A stretch of DNA of 38,526 nucleotides from Treponema sp. (GCA_016283615.1 JAEENG010000128.1:1-38526), one strand, 5' to 3'; shown: positions 20,601 through 27,404, counted from the stretch's first letter. A program made the numbers and translations. The notes: generated from the sequence alone by a model not told the origin.

Positions 20601-22405
20601 CAGTCCTTTCCGCCTGATTCGTAGGCCGGGGTAAAGCTTGAAACGGCAGGAAGGAGTACTGCATCTGCACGAACCTTGACGTCTGAAAGCGCTTCATAAA
20701 CAATCAGCTTAGTACTAAGAGCATCCGGATCAAGAATTTTGATTTTTGAAGCAGGTACATCATCCCCTGCACCTGTTTTTACTGTCCATCTCCTGAATTC
20801 CCAGCCGTCTGCGGGAACAAAAGAAACTGCAACTTCCTGCCCTTCTGAATATTCATGAAGCCCGGCTGCAGGAGTAATTGTACCGGAATCAGTTTCCATT
20901 TCAAAAACAACGGAAGCCTTATGTGTGGTTGTAGAATCGATTCTGTAATCAAAAGCAAAACCGTTTCCACCCCAGGTTACTTTTGTTCCGTCATCGAGCT
21001 TATAATAAAAGTCTGCCGGAATCGTAACTGTTACTGTTTTAGTCTGTCCCTCAGTTACATCGAGCATATTCGATTTATTTGCCGTAAAAGAAACAGTTTT
21101 TCCGCTGATTTCAGGCGCATTAAAGCATGTACGGACAGGAGTTCCACCCACTGTTATTGAAAGGTTTGCCAGCTGGGCACGATCTTCTGCATCAGCAGGA
21201 AGGTTCTGATCAAACGTAAGTTGAATTGAAGAATTTTTGCTTACAGTTTCATTTCCGGCTGTTTTAGGTTCGTAACCGTTTTCTGCAAGACGAAGGCGAC
21301 GGGCACACACGGCTCTAATCTGAGTCGGATTATCTTCCGTTGTTTTTTCAAGGACGACGGCCGTTGTATTTATGCTTTCCGGATTATCAATATAAATAAC
21401 TGAAGAATCATAATCCCATTTTATAAACTGCCAGTCAGTATTTTCCGTAAAGGCAAGAGTGATTTTCTGTCCAAGTGAATAATCCTTTGTGCCGGCAAGA
21501 TAAACGGAACCTTCCGAAGAATTGCCTGACAGGTTGACCGTTGCTTTTTCATCAGTTGCTTCCGTAATCAGATAATTCCAGCTTTTTGAATAATTCATTT
21601 TAATGTTATCTGAATCTGAAATTTCTTTTGAAATGGTTACTTTAATGGTTTTATATACTTCACCTGAATTAAACTGAATCGGTTTTGTTTTATCTACAGG
21701 AATTGTAAGAAGCCTTCCGTTTACCTGCGGCCTGGAAAAATGCTCAGCAATTGAAAAATCATCTGCGTTTGTAATAGAAATATTTTTTAAAAATGTCTGG
21801 TTTCCTGAAACATAGGCCCAGATTTTTCCATCATCATCAGTCTTTGCGGCTGCCCCCTGAGGAAGCTCTTCCGGCTGGAAGATAAAATTTTCTTCTGATA
21901 ATTCTTTTGTAAAAGTAACAGAAATTGAACGGTCCCGGGCTACACCATTCGGTTCGTAACGCGGACTTGGTTCTCCGGAAACTGCAATTCTCTGGGAACA
22001 GACAGGCAGAATACGGACATTTGCTATGGGTCTTGCAAATTTTACAGTGGTTTTTGGAGAAGATGCATCTTCAAATAAAACACCTTCAATTTCCTCAGAC
22101 AAATTGTCTGCGCTTACCGCAGCCCATTTTATAAAACTGTAAGAGTAGTTTTCCGTAAAGCTTACTTCAAAAAAATATCCGAGTTTACAGTCATAGTTAC
22201 CGAACGGAACAGTTGAACCGGTTCCTTCTTCCGGGGTTACAAGCACGCTGAGAGATTCAGCCTTTTCCCATTCAATTTCTTTCTCAACAGACTTTTTAAA
22301 AACCGCCCCGTCAAGAAAGTTTTCACAGGCAGTAAATACTATACAAACTAATACCCCCCCCATCATTAAAAAACGGAGAAGTGCAGAATTCAAACTTTTT
22401 TTCAT
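17648..22405 (-). CDS. Giant Ig-like repeat lipoprotein B (in frame, phase ON)
   Basis: A 1585-aa surface lipoprotein. The signal peptide MKKSLNSALLRFLMMGGVLVCIVFTAC-ENFLDG contains a G8 tract (codons ATG GGG GGG GTA) just before the hydrophobic core. Mature residues ~50-730 hold three units, each a beta repeat with a conserved aromatic FxxW (YSFIKWAAV, WQFIKWDYD, WEFRRWTV) followed by an SbsA/Big_5-like Ig domain (for example SGGKDCDTPVVIIFNKAM). Residues ~730-1585 are a unique, Tyr/Asn/Ser-rich region with visibly more AT-rich DNA from about 18,100 to 19,800. It is paralogous to lipoprotein A, including the C-terminal ADGTS motif. SD GGGAG precedes ATG 22405. Adhesin or polysaccharide-binding roles are possible but unproven. 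Confidence 0.85.
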   Translation of the reverse strand: MKKSLNSALLRFLMMGGVLVCIVFTACENFLDGAVFKKSVEKEIEWEKAESLSVLVTPEEGTGSTVPFGNYDCKLGYFFEVSFTENYSYSFIKWAAVSADNLSEEIEGVLFEDASSPKTTVKFARPIANVRILPVCSQRIAVSGEPSPRYEPNGVARDRSISVTFTKELSEENFIFQPEELPQGAAAKTDDDGKIWAYVSGNQTFLKNISITNADDFSIAEHFSRPQVNGRLLTIPVDKTKPIQFNSGEVYKTIKVTISKEISDSDNIKMNYSKSWNYLITEATDEKATVNLSGNSSEGSVYLAGTKDYSLGQKITLAFTENTDWQFIKWDYDSSVIYIDNPESINTTAVVLEKTTEDNPTQIRAVCARRLRLAENGYEPKTAGNETVSKNSSIQLTFDQNLPADAEDRAQLANLSITVGGTPVRTCFNAPEISGKTVSFTANKSNMLDVTEGQTKTVTVTIPADFYYKLDDGTKVTWGGNGFAFDYRIDSTTTHKASVVFEMETDSGTITPAAGLHEYSEGQEVAVSFVPADGWEFRRWTVKTGAGDDVPASKIKILDPDALSTKLIVYEALSDVKVRADAVLLPAVSSFTPAYESGGKDCDTPVVIIFNKAMKTDTFNLYSEADAQGMKGTIQIVNPSNEYEHYEEYFNAPSWSADGKTLTLKPKNTIRDALVKNDSDLRNIRIVFDISKVSDTDGNRLKEADASWVYRINHNMETIAPTVTMKMYKRGFDIQKNSSDEYTAVENDTYTELSTLAFTNFTAKTYPLNHVGAKIYFDATVSDEGSGYKQLTIQETLIRTVDATVTSQACKASEPYTAAMFTKQVYELQSLFDGVVQLDFVFEDYAGSKATRTWYVIKDTTLNDSEASKPNLPLRNGNPTSKDAEKNSTASYGLYFSIYDNFINNRTSDDNGIITEEFDFRNNNFSGETFYEGKKSLCKYRFSWGYSQNSITNSVTGSEDRLFSFDRQADKYCFVKLSIFDEVGNVKTLNINLPAQSCIVSRKKQSMAVHAGEGIFTDYYYSFDYVNKSDGYIVLYTFQENTNSAVSEYRIRENADSYGFRLSFYSFFDTTFCPAGIYKLYILPFTKITSNVYYYSAMPEKPYTLYISYDNDGKQLVTDVENETNEPSFPETISFTVEDASKQKNAGTHTVHVSDNFTKTPGFTYGVCYGDSNYADFDFTVPSGNSYTVTLFAKNNNTSQVFKSDDYDYDYGTINATYDNIAPYFDVHWVNDYKYVSAPNNAWLFSAYKIGSSSEYKFFPTDGGDAGIVKNTLGLNEFDYYMIRKSSIKATIKYDKSSLIGLIPQKASYDEESATQICLNYDNFVEGDYDIVFHLKDNYGNEGITSYSVSNITVPGSPKVYMNDSKLYVEKIKKIEIERNDFSDWWEMTHINELSDNKWQKLMGRTQRDKDEPLEFSYSAGENTSFFQIYTIYEKMIGIINAPHFNSCYTFMCPAYELKSASEKAACCKSKSVIPGLGGAYQVYYDAPCFAHTMTFPTDMLGDLDVKLAEAKAIDPAVDDETYIKAIWETKGREYGLKLINSVWLDNTSTATYTAPVSEIPSGYSYVTIFHFADGTSVMSEVKQK
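18772..18792 (-). repeat. 6-bp tandem repeat inside lipoprotein B
   Basis: Three and a half copies of CATAGT (plus strand), encoding alternating Asp-Tyr (DYDYDY). The unit length keeps the frame, so slippage would alter the protein without switching it off. Confidence 0.7.
22354..22361 (-). repeat. G8 homopolymer in the lipoprotein B signal peptide
   Basis: Eight G in coding sense (the last base of an ATG plus GGG GGG G). The frame stays open at this length, and plus or minus one G would truncate the protein. It corresponds in position and length to the tract in lipoprotein A. Confidence 0.9.
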
Positions 22406-22413
22406 AAAAAAAC

Positions 22414-22495
22414 TCCCGGATTGTAATAAAACGGATATGGAATGTCTGTTAAAGCCATGTCCATTTACAGACTATTTTAACACAGGAATCCGGGA
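22414..22495. repeat. 9-bp inverted repeat bracketing the lipoprotein B leader
   Basis: The arms TCCCGGATT (22414-22422) and AATCCGGGA (22487-22495) are perfect complements. In gene orientation the upstream arm lies in the spacer of the candidate promoter and the downstream arm overlaps the SD (GGGAG). It may be an operator pair or chance. Confidence 0.5.
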
Positions 22496-22502
22496 TTGTC
22501 AC
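22474..22502 (-). promoter_or_regulatory. Candidate promoter of lipoprotein B
   Basis: Minus strand GTGACA, 17 nt, TAAAAT, about 70 nt before ATG 22405. It is similar to the lipoprotein A promoter. Confidence 0.55.
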
Positions 22503-22526
22503 AATTAGACCTTTCCCTTTCAGAGT

Positions 22527-23429
22527 CTAAAATAAATCCAGCATGGAGTCCAGGTAAATTGATTCCCGCACTTCAAGCTGCCGTTCTGGCTTTGTCATGT
22601 AGTACAAAAGAAACTCCAGCACCACCGCACTTCCAAGTCCGCGGCCTTCAATCTTAAAGTTCGTAAATCCCATCGGAAGGTATGTTTCAAGAATATGGTG
22701 AATGCCGATAAATGCCCGGTTTTTCATTGCAAGCGAAAACCTGTAGCCGCCCGCTGCATCCGCTGAAGCACACTTGTGGTCGGAAACTTCTTCCCCAAGG
22801 TTTTTACGGCTTACGTTTTCATAGCACTTCTTTCGGTTTTTACAGCCAAAATCGCAGCATTCGTTACAAAGGAATTCAGTCTTATCTTTCTGCTTTTGTG
22901 TAAGTTTTCCAAGGCGCCCGAACTCCTTGTTCAATCGAAAGTCAGGAACCACGAACTTAAAATCCGTCCGGTTCAGTTCCGCTTCAAAATCAGAAAAATC
23001 CGTGAGCACCTTTGTCGTAGAAGAAACAAGATAAAGTTCGGGATAATTTTTTTTAAGATATTCCGCCAGTAAATCCGAGTGAACAATCACGCCGTTCCGC
23101 TCATTACAAAACATCCTGCATAGTTCATTGCACTTTTTATCCGCAAGATGCTCTGTTTTTAAAAGTGAATTACTGAACGTAAGCCTGCAGGAAATTCCGT
23201 ATTCGTTCATCAGGTCAAGAACATCAGACGCATCCGATTCACCAAAACCAGCCCTTCCCCCGCCCCAGAGGCAGTCCGCCGGAGCCCCGTAAACAGAGCC
23301 GATATCGCACCAGTCATAAAACCAGTCCCGGTGCTCACGCCACAGGGGAAGAAAAGCCCTGTACAGTTCATAAAACTCAAAGAGACCAGGCAGATGATAA
23401 TATGCAGTGCGGGGAGATTGATTTTTCAT
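22527..23429 (-). CDS. U32-like barrel protein with a cysteine cluster
   Basis: A 300-aa cytoplasmic protein that I cannot name with certainty. The sequence GFTNFKIEGRGLG near the C-terminus matches the KIEGR signature of peptidase-U32 proteins (RlhA/TrhP-type tRNA or rRNA hydroxylases and collagenase-like proteins). A cysteine-rich stretch (FLCNECCDFGCKNRKKC, then HKC) in the middle could bind an Fe-S cluster, as U32 proteins do. Other visible blocks are DCLWGGGRAGFG, NGVIVHSDLLAEYL and VVPDFRLNKE. It is last in the accessory operon, 19 nt after the 69-aa ORF, with no clear SD. Substrate unknown. Confidence 0.6.
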   Translation of the reverse strand: MKNQSPRTAYYHLPGLFEFYELYRAFLPLWREHRDWFYDWCDIGSVYGAPADCLWGGGRAGFGESDASDVLDLMNEYGISCRLTFSNSLLKTEHLADKKCNELCRMFCNERNGVIVHSDLLAEYLKKNYPELYLVSSTTKVLTDFSDFEAELNRTDFKFVVPDFRLNKEFGRLGKLTQKQKDKTEFLCNECCDFGCKNRKKCYENVSRKNLGEEVSDHKCASADAAGGYRFSLAMKNRAFIGIHHILETYLPMGFTNFKIEGRGLGSAVVLEFLLYYMTKPERQLEVRESIYLDSMLDLF

Positions 23430-23448
23430 AAACGTGAACTATCTGCAG

Positions 23449-23658
23449 TTATTTATTCTGACTTTTAAAATCTTCTGCGGCTGCAGCCGGGCCATCCCAC
23501 CAGAGTTTTGTTGAATCATCATAAAGCATTTTTGCAGTACTGGATTCCATAAAATCCAGGAGAACTTTTTCTTCTGGCTGCTTTGTTTCATTTGCCAGCT
23601 GTTCCACTGCCATCATTGCAGTCAAATCCATTGCAAGTAAAGTTTTTTCATTCGGCAT
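23449..23658 (-). CDS. Small protein (69 aa) coupled to DUF3990
   Basis: Starts 3 nt after the DUF3990 stop. The chain is mostly helical (MDLTAMMAVEQLANETKQPEEKVLLDFMESSTAKMLYDD) with a Trp-rich tail (TKLWWDGPAAAAEDF). I recognise no domain, but its position in a DUF3791-DUF3990-small-protein set suggests a partner or antitoxin-like role. This is inference from gene order. Confidence 0.65.
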   Translation of the reverse strand: MPNEKTLLAMDLTAMMAVEQLANETKQPEEKVLLDFMESSTAKMLYDDSTKLWWDGPAAAAEDFKSQNK

Positions 23659-23661
23659 AAA

Positions 23662-24228
23662 CTACTCCAGAGTTACTTTTTCACTTTTTAAATACTCAAG
23701 TGTGGAGAGTGCCTTTTCAGTTCTAAAACAGAACTGGTCTTGCAGACGTTCGGGCAGCAATAAACTTATACACATTTTATCAGCCTGGTCACTTCCCATT
23801 TGACCGTATAGATTTCCCATGTATGCAATAATCGTAGCGTTTGTATCATCATTTGCAATTTTTCCGGAAATCACATCATAATACTTCATTGAATTCTTTA
23901 TATCGGTAAAAATATTTTCTTTTCTGTGAGCAACAATACAATGAAGCCAGTCCACATCAGCAGTTTCAAAAATGAAACCGTTAAGACTATCTGCTCCTGA
24001 TACTTTGTAAAATGAAATATTTGCGTACTTTTCAGTATAAGGAATAAGACCTTTTGCTTTTGCCTTAGTTGCAGAAATCTTTGCAAAAGACTTTGCCTGC
24101 TCTTTTGAAGTTGTCAGATAAAACCCACGGCCAAAATCCTTATACATTGCGCATTTTTGTAAATCTGGATTTTCTACAACACAATAGCTTCCGTGATACA
24201 GAATCATTCCGTCTTCTAACTTTTTCAT
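23662..24228 (-). CDS. DUF3990 protein, ADP-ribosyltransferase-like, possible toxin
   Basis: A 188-aa protein. The N-terminus ILYHGSYCVVENPDLQ followed by DFGRGFYLTTSKEQAKSFA is the DUF3990 pattern, and resembles the His and Tyr motifs of R/H-Y-E-type ADP-ribosyltransferases (YHGS, GFYLTT). A later NATIIAYMG and CISLLLPERLQDQF complete the domain. It overlaps the DUF3791 gene by 4 nt (ATGA), and such pairs recur in bacterial accessory regions. A toxin-like NAD-using role is inference; no activity can be assigned from sequence alone. Confidence 0.78.
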   Translation of the reverse strand: MKKLEDGMILYHGSYCVVENPDLQKCAMYKDFGRGFYLTTSKEQAKSFAKISATKAKAKGLIPYTEKYANISFYKVSGADSLNGFIFETADVDWLHCIVAHRKENIFTDIKNSMKYYDVISGKIANDDTNATIIAYMGNLYGQMGSDQADKMCISLLLPERLQDQFCFRTEKALSTLEYLKSEKVTLE

Positions 24229-24443
24229 ACAGCAGCTCCTTTGGATTGCAGATAGGCTTTTACTTCGTCAAAAACAGCTTCATCACCTTCAACATGAAAA
24301 ATACCAAATCCCTCGCGGATAAAAGTAAGCACATTATATTTACCAAAAATTTCTGCCGCCTGTTTCAAAGAAATTGCGTTTCTTTCGGCCATCATGCGTA
24401 AAATCCGTATCTGCATAAACAAAATCTGCTGACTTTCGTTCAT
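24225..24443 (-). CDS. DUF3791 protein, partner of DUF3990
   Basis: A 72-aa protein of the DUF3791 type: FMQIRILRMMAERNAISLKQAAEIFGKYNVL then GFGIFHVEGDEAVFDEVKAYL, in the usual length. SD AAGGAA lies 8 nt before the ATG. Overlap with the DUF3990 start implies coupled translation. Probably the antitoxin or targeting half of the pair, by gene-order analogy with type II systems. Confidence 0.78.
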   Translation of the reverse strand: MNESQQILFMQIRILRMMAERNAISLKQAAEIFGKYNVLTFIREGFGIFHVEGDEAVFDEVKAYLQSKGAAV

Positions 24444-24476
24444 AGTTTGTTCCTTACGGCCATTGTATCATAATTT

Positions 24477-24632
24477 TTATCGTTTTGGTATTAATTTGAA
24501 CGAGTGCATCATCTGCTGCCTGGTTTCCGGCTTCCAGTCCAGAACTGTATATTCGTGAGGAGCCGTGACATAAGTTTTGGCATATTGCCAGCGGACACTT
24601 TCTATGTATTCTTCTGCGTCTTCTAAGGTCAT
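24477..24632 (-). CDS. 51-aa protein coupled to the YunG-like gene (not in ORF track)
   Basis: Reading MTLEDAEEYIESVRWQYAKT then APHEYTVLDWKPETRQQMM, ending LIPKR. Its ATG overlaps the upstream stop by one base (TAATG), with GGGAGAACG just before. The ORF track lists a different frame over the same stretch (24454-24645), which I consider the shadow. The composition is ordinary and the coupling tight, so it is probably real. Function unknown; the block AKTYVTAPHEYTV looks like a conserved motif. Confidence 0.65.
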   Translation of the reverse strand: MTLEDAEEYIESVRWQYAKTYVTAPHEYTVLDWKPETRQQMMHSFKLIPKR

Positions 24633-25087
24633 TACGTTCTCCCAAGCCTCTTCATAACATGAGCCTTCAAATGCTCGTATCTAAGCCGTTTTTCTTCTTT
24701 TTTCCAGTGAACTTCGCGGAACTGCTCGGGATTATTCTCATAGCAGAGTTTTTCATCCCCGAACTGCTCGCTTGTAAGGTCAAAAATGCACTCGCTGCCA
24801 TCAGAAAGTTGAACCACATTATAGCAGTGAAAGTTTCCTCCTTCCCGGGGAATTCCATACACTTTCCCGCCAAAAATATCCTGAGCAAGAAAAGCCGTAA
24901 TCGAGCACTGTCCCAGAGTCTTATTTTCCAGGCTCCATTTTTCTCTCATCCGAGGAGCGCAGGTTTCGGCACACCAGATTTCGCTCAGAATGTCATAAAG
25001 CTGCCGTGGATTTTCTATCTTTTTATAAGTTGAATCCACCGGCTTACACTCAGCCGTCTGCCAGCCGTAGAAGTTGTATGTTTTCAT
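24632..25087 (-). CDS. YunG-like papain-fold protein
   Basis: A 151-aa protein. The motifs LGQCSITAFLAQDIFGGKVYG, NFHCYNVVQLSDGSECIFDLT and SEQFG match YunG-type small proteins, and place a Cys-His-Asp triad (C of GQCS, H of FHCYN, D of FDLT) as in papain or transglutaminase-like folds. The start overlaps the stop of the DUF4143 ATPase by 4 nt, and the stop overlaps the 51-aa ORF. Activity (protease, transglutaminase or other) is not determined. Confidence 0.65.
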   Translation of the reverse strand: MKTYNFYGWQTAECKPVDSTYKKIENPRQLYDILSEIWCAETCAPRMREKWSLENKTLGQCSITAFLAQDIFGGKVYGIPREGGNFHCYNVVQLSDGSECIFDLTSEQFGDEKLCYENNPEQFREVHWKKEEKRLRYEHLKAHVMKRLGRT

Positions 25088-26325
25088 GATTCAGCACCTC
25101 CAAAAAACTCTACCGCAGGAACAACATCTACAATCATCCCGCCGTACGAAATCTTATCCTTCTGATTGAATGTCACAATCAAAGGCTTTACCCCAGGGAA
25201 TTTCTTGCAGGTCTCCACAAGCCCCTTAACTTCCCGCTCCTTGTTTTCGCGGGTAAGCTCATAGCAGACCTGTACTGCGTTTTCAGGCACAGAGTCTTTT
25301 CCGTATAGAAAATCGCATTCAAAAGAAGCTTCAGAATAATACCAGATGTTTTTTGTGCGGCGGCGGAGTTCTATAAAGACGGCGTTTTCCAGCATCCGGC
25401 CCATATCCGGATTTATTGAAAGCGTGACATTTTGAATCATTCCCGTGTCGATGCAGTAGACTTTCTTCGGGTTAACGGTCTGAGCCTTTGCTGAATAATT
25501 GAACTTCGGCACAAAAAAGAAAAGATAGCACTGTTCAAAAAAAGAAAGATACTCAAGAATTGTGGCCGTGGTCTTTAAGCCAAGCTGAGCCGAAAGTCTA
25601 GAGCCTGTCACAAGATTACCGCAGTTTGAAGCAAGATAGGACGCAAGCAGCTTTATGGAGCGCACATCTTTTATCCCGTAGCGGACCACAACATCCCGCA
25701 TCAAAATATCCTCAAAAAGCCTCTTTAAAATTTCCGGCCGGTTGTAAATCAGATATTCAGGAAAGCCGCCAAACTTCAGAAAGTCAGAAAAAGATTCGGC
25801 AGTTTGTTCACATTTTTTAAGCAGACAGAATTCTTCAAAACTGAAAGGAAAAAGTTCATAGTCCAGATGGCGTCCGGTAAGCCGGCTTCCAAGTTCTGAA
25901 CTCAAAAGGCTTGCATTCGAACCTGTAACCGTGACTAAATTATTTTTCCGAAGCTGGGCATTTACAAAAACTTCCCAGCCTTCCACTACCTGAATTTCAT
26001 CAAAATAAACAGACTTTGAGCCGTCATTTTCCTTTTGGAAACGATCGATTGCTTCTTCAAGCAGGGGAAAATCCTCCGCAGAAAAACCATACAGGGCAGG
26101 ATCATCAAAATTCAGATAGAATGAATTTTTGCCGTCCTTCAAAAAATCCTGATTAACCAGAGTGCTCTTTCCTGAGCGGCGGATTCCCGTTATGATGCGG
26201 GCAAATTCCGGCAGGGCGGGAGCAATGTCTGCAGAAGTACGAGGCACTGAATAGCTGTATTCAACTTCTTCTATTTCCTTCGCTTGACGAGCTGAAGTGT
26301 TCAAGATTAATTCTATATCTATCAT
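25084..26325 (-). CDS. AAA+ ATPase with C-terminal DUF4143
   Basis: A 413-aa ATPase. N-terminal AAA_14 domain: Walker A GIRRSGKSTL, Walker B SVYFDEIQ, sensor VTGSNASLL, then RLTGRHLDYELFPFSFEEFC. The C-terminal DUF4143 part ends in a PD-(D/E)XK-like pattern (IWYYSEASFECDFLYG ... AVQVCYEL), typical of this class. Such genes are common in accessory regions of gut bacteria, with unclear function. The ATG lies 6 nt after a -10 box with no SD, and four 23-bp palindromic repeats cover its promoter. First gene of a seven-gene operon. Confidence 0.9.
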   Translation of the reverse strand: MIDIELILNTSARQAKEIEEVEYSYSVPRTSADIAPALPEFARIITGIRRSGKSTLVNQDFLKDGKNSFYLNFDDPALYGFSAEDFPLLEEAIDRFQKENDGSKSVYFDEIQVVEGWEVFVNAQLRKNNLVTVTGSNASLLSSELGSRLTGRHLDYELFPFSFEEFCLLKKCEQTAESFSDFLKFGGFPEYLIYNRPEILKRLFEDILMRDVVVRYGIKDVRSIKLLASYLASNCGNLVTGSRLSAQLGLKTTATILEYLSFFEQCYLFFFVPKFNYSAKAQTVNPKKVYCIDTGMIQNVTLSINPDMGRMLENAVFIELRRRTKNIWYYSEASFECDFLYGKDSVPENAVQVCYELTRENKEREVKGLVETCKKFPGVKPLIVTFNQKDKISYGGMIVDVVPAVEFFGGAES

Positions 26326-26331
26326 GGATTT

Positions 26332-26360
26332 ATTATAGTTTATACTGCCACTAAAAGCAA
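26332..26360 (-). promoter_or_regulatory. Leaderless promoter of the DUF4143-headed operon
   Basis: Minus strand TTGCTT, 17 nt, TATAAT, AAATCC, ATG. The -35 and spacer coincide with the proximal copy of the 23-bp repeat array, so a protein bound there would block RNA polymerase. Confidence 0.6.
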
Positions 26361-26429
26361 GTTTATAGTATCACTAAAAACATTCTTTTAGTATCACTAA
26401 ACACTAACTTTTAATGTCACTAAAAACTC
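26338..26429. repeat. Four tandem 23-bp palindromic repeats (probable operator array)
   Basis: Units at 26338, 26361, 26384 and 26407, exact 23-bp period, core AGTATCACTAAA. Copy three contains the perfect inverted repeat TTTAGT-ATC-ACTAAA; the others match it with one to three changes per arm. The array overlaps the operon promoter. Confidence 0.85.
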
Positions 26430-26531
26430 ATCACAGGAAGACTCAGAGCTGAACACATACTTAAAATCCTTTCCAATTTCCCTGATTACAAGGGGTGTCT
26501 CTTTATTCCAGTCTTCCGTTTCATCGGGCCG
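26397..26531 (-). pseudogene. Possible coding remnant downstream of folE2
   Basis: An open frame of about 44 codons (…TEDWNKETPLVIREIG…FKYVFSSESSCDEFLVTLKV) without a start codon, ending inside the repeat array. The composition looks protein-like. It may be the 3' relic of a lost gene, or chance. No family recognised. Confidence 0.3.
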
Positions 26532-26545
26532 TCAAAACGACACGG

Positions 26546-27397
26546 TTAGTTTTCTGCCGAATACTCAGCGCAGGCGTAGGCGTTATGAAAATGAATTGAT
26601 TCTTCTGTTTCGGCTTCTACTGTAAACCAGGTGAATTCCATTTTTTTGAGCCCCAGGTATACTTCGCGCACTACGTCTTCTACAAAGCGCGGGTTGTCGT
26701 AGGCGTGTTCGGTTACAAACTTTTCGTCCTGTCTTTTGAGGACTGTGTACAACGGGGTCGAAGCGCACTCTTCTATCATTTGAATCACATCTTCTATCCA
26801 GAAAAATTTTGAATACAAAAGCTTTACTTTTACAAAGCCGCGCTGGTTATGTGCGCCGTATTCACTGATTGCCTTTGAACACGGACATAGTGTTGCAACC
26901 GGCACCTTGATCGAGATAAAAAAGCGGGCGTTGCGGGCGGCGTCTGAGCCCGCAGAGGGGGTAGCGGCCGACGAAGTGGACGCGCAGGGGGAGGCTTCCC
27001 CCTCATTACGGATTGAATTAACTTCGCCTTCGTAGCTGCATGTATATTCCATGAGGCCTGTGCTCTCAGACACCGGGGCCTTTTTTTCCATAAAATACGG
27101 AAAAGTGATGCGGCCAAAGGCGCGTTCTGCGTCAAGTTTTGTACGGATTTCTTCGAGCATGTCGAGGAAGCTGTTCATGGAAATATCTGTGTGATACTTG
27201 TGGAAGACCTCAATAAAGCGGCTCATGTGGGTTCCCTTGTAATTGTGCGGGAGATTAACAAAAAGATTTACTGAGGCTGTTGTATTCTGGACCTTTTTAT
27301 TTTTATCCAGTACCTGGACCGGGTATTTAACGTTTTTAACGCCGACCTTCTGAAGCGGAACTTCACGATGGTCGACGCTGTTTTGAATATCAATCAT
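26546..27397 (-). CDS. folE2: GTP cyclohydrolase IB (FolE2) with an in-frame GC-rich insert
   Basis: Converts GTP to dihydroneopterin triphosphate for folate, and in some bacteria queuosine. The type IB family is shown by VDHREVPLQKVGVKN at the N-terminus, HMSRF, and the catalytic VPVATLCPCSKAISEYGAHNQRG. The ORF track starts at GTG 27400; I prefer ATG 27397, which lies 7 nt after a TTGTTT-17-TATTAT promoter. Between CSYEGEVNS and ARFFISIKVPV is a ~25-residue Ala/Ser/Pro/Gly insert (ASPCASTSSAATPSAGSDAA) encoded by strikingly GC-rich DNA with a near-perfect palindrome. No FolE type I gene is visible here. It is the only clear candidate for the first step of pterin synthesis in the window. Confidence 0.93.
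   Translation of the reverse strand: MIDIQNSVDHREVPLQKVGVKNVKYPVQVLDKNKKVQNTTASVNLFVNLPHNYKGTHMSRFIEVFHKYHTDISMNSFLDMLEEIRTKLDAERAFGRITFPYFMEKKAPVSESTGLMEYTCSYEGEVNSIRNEGEASPCASTSSAATPSAGSDAARNARFFISIKVPVATLCPCSKAISEYGAHNQRGFVKVKLLYSKFFWIEDVIQMIEECASTPLYTVLKRQDEKFVTEHAYDNPRFVEDVVREVYLGLKKMEFTWFTVEAETEESIHFHNAYACAEYSAEN
26928..27012 (-). repeat. GC-rich palindromic insertion within folE2
   Basis: About 85 bp, much richer in G+C than the flanks, with GGGGGAGGCTTCCCCC (26987-27002, near-perfect palindrome). It is in frame and encodes a low-complexity loop between two conserved FolE2 blocks, reminiscent of palindromic elements that insert inside genes (Rickettsia RPE type). Borders are approximate. 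Confidence 0.5.
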
Positions 27398-27404
27398 CAC
27401 GCAA

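Noticed and set aside
24454-24645. 63-aa ORF in the track (MGERNDLRRRRRIH...)
   Set aside because: Arg-rich shadow frame over the coupled 51-aa gene.
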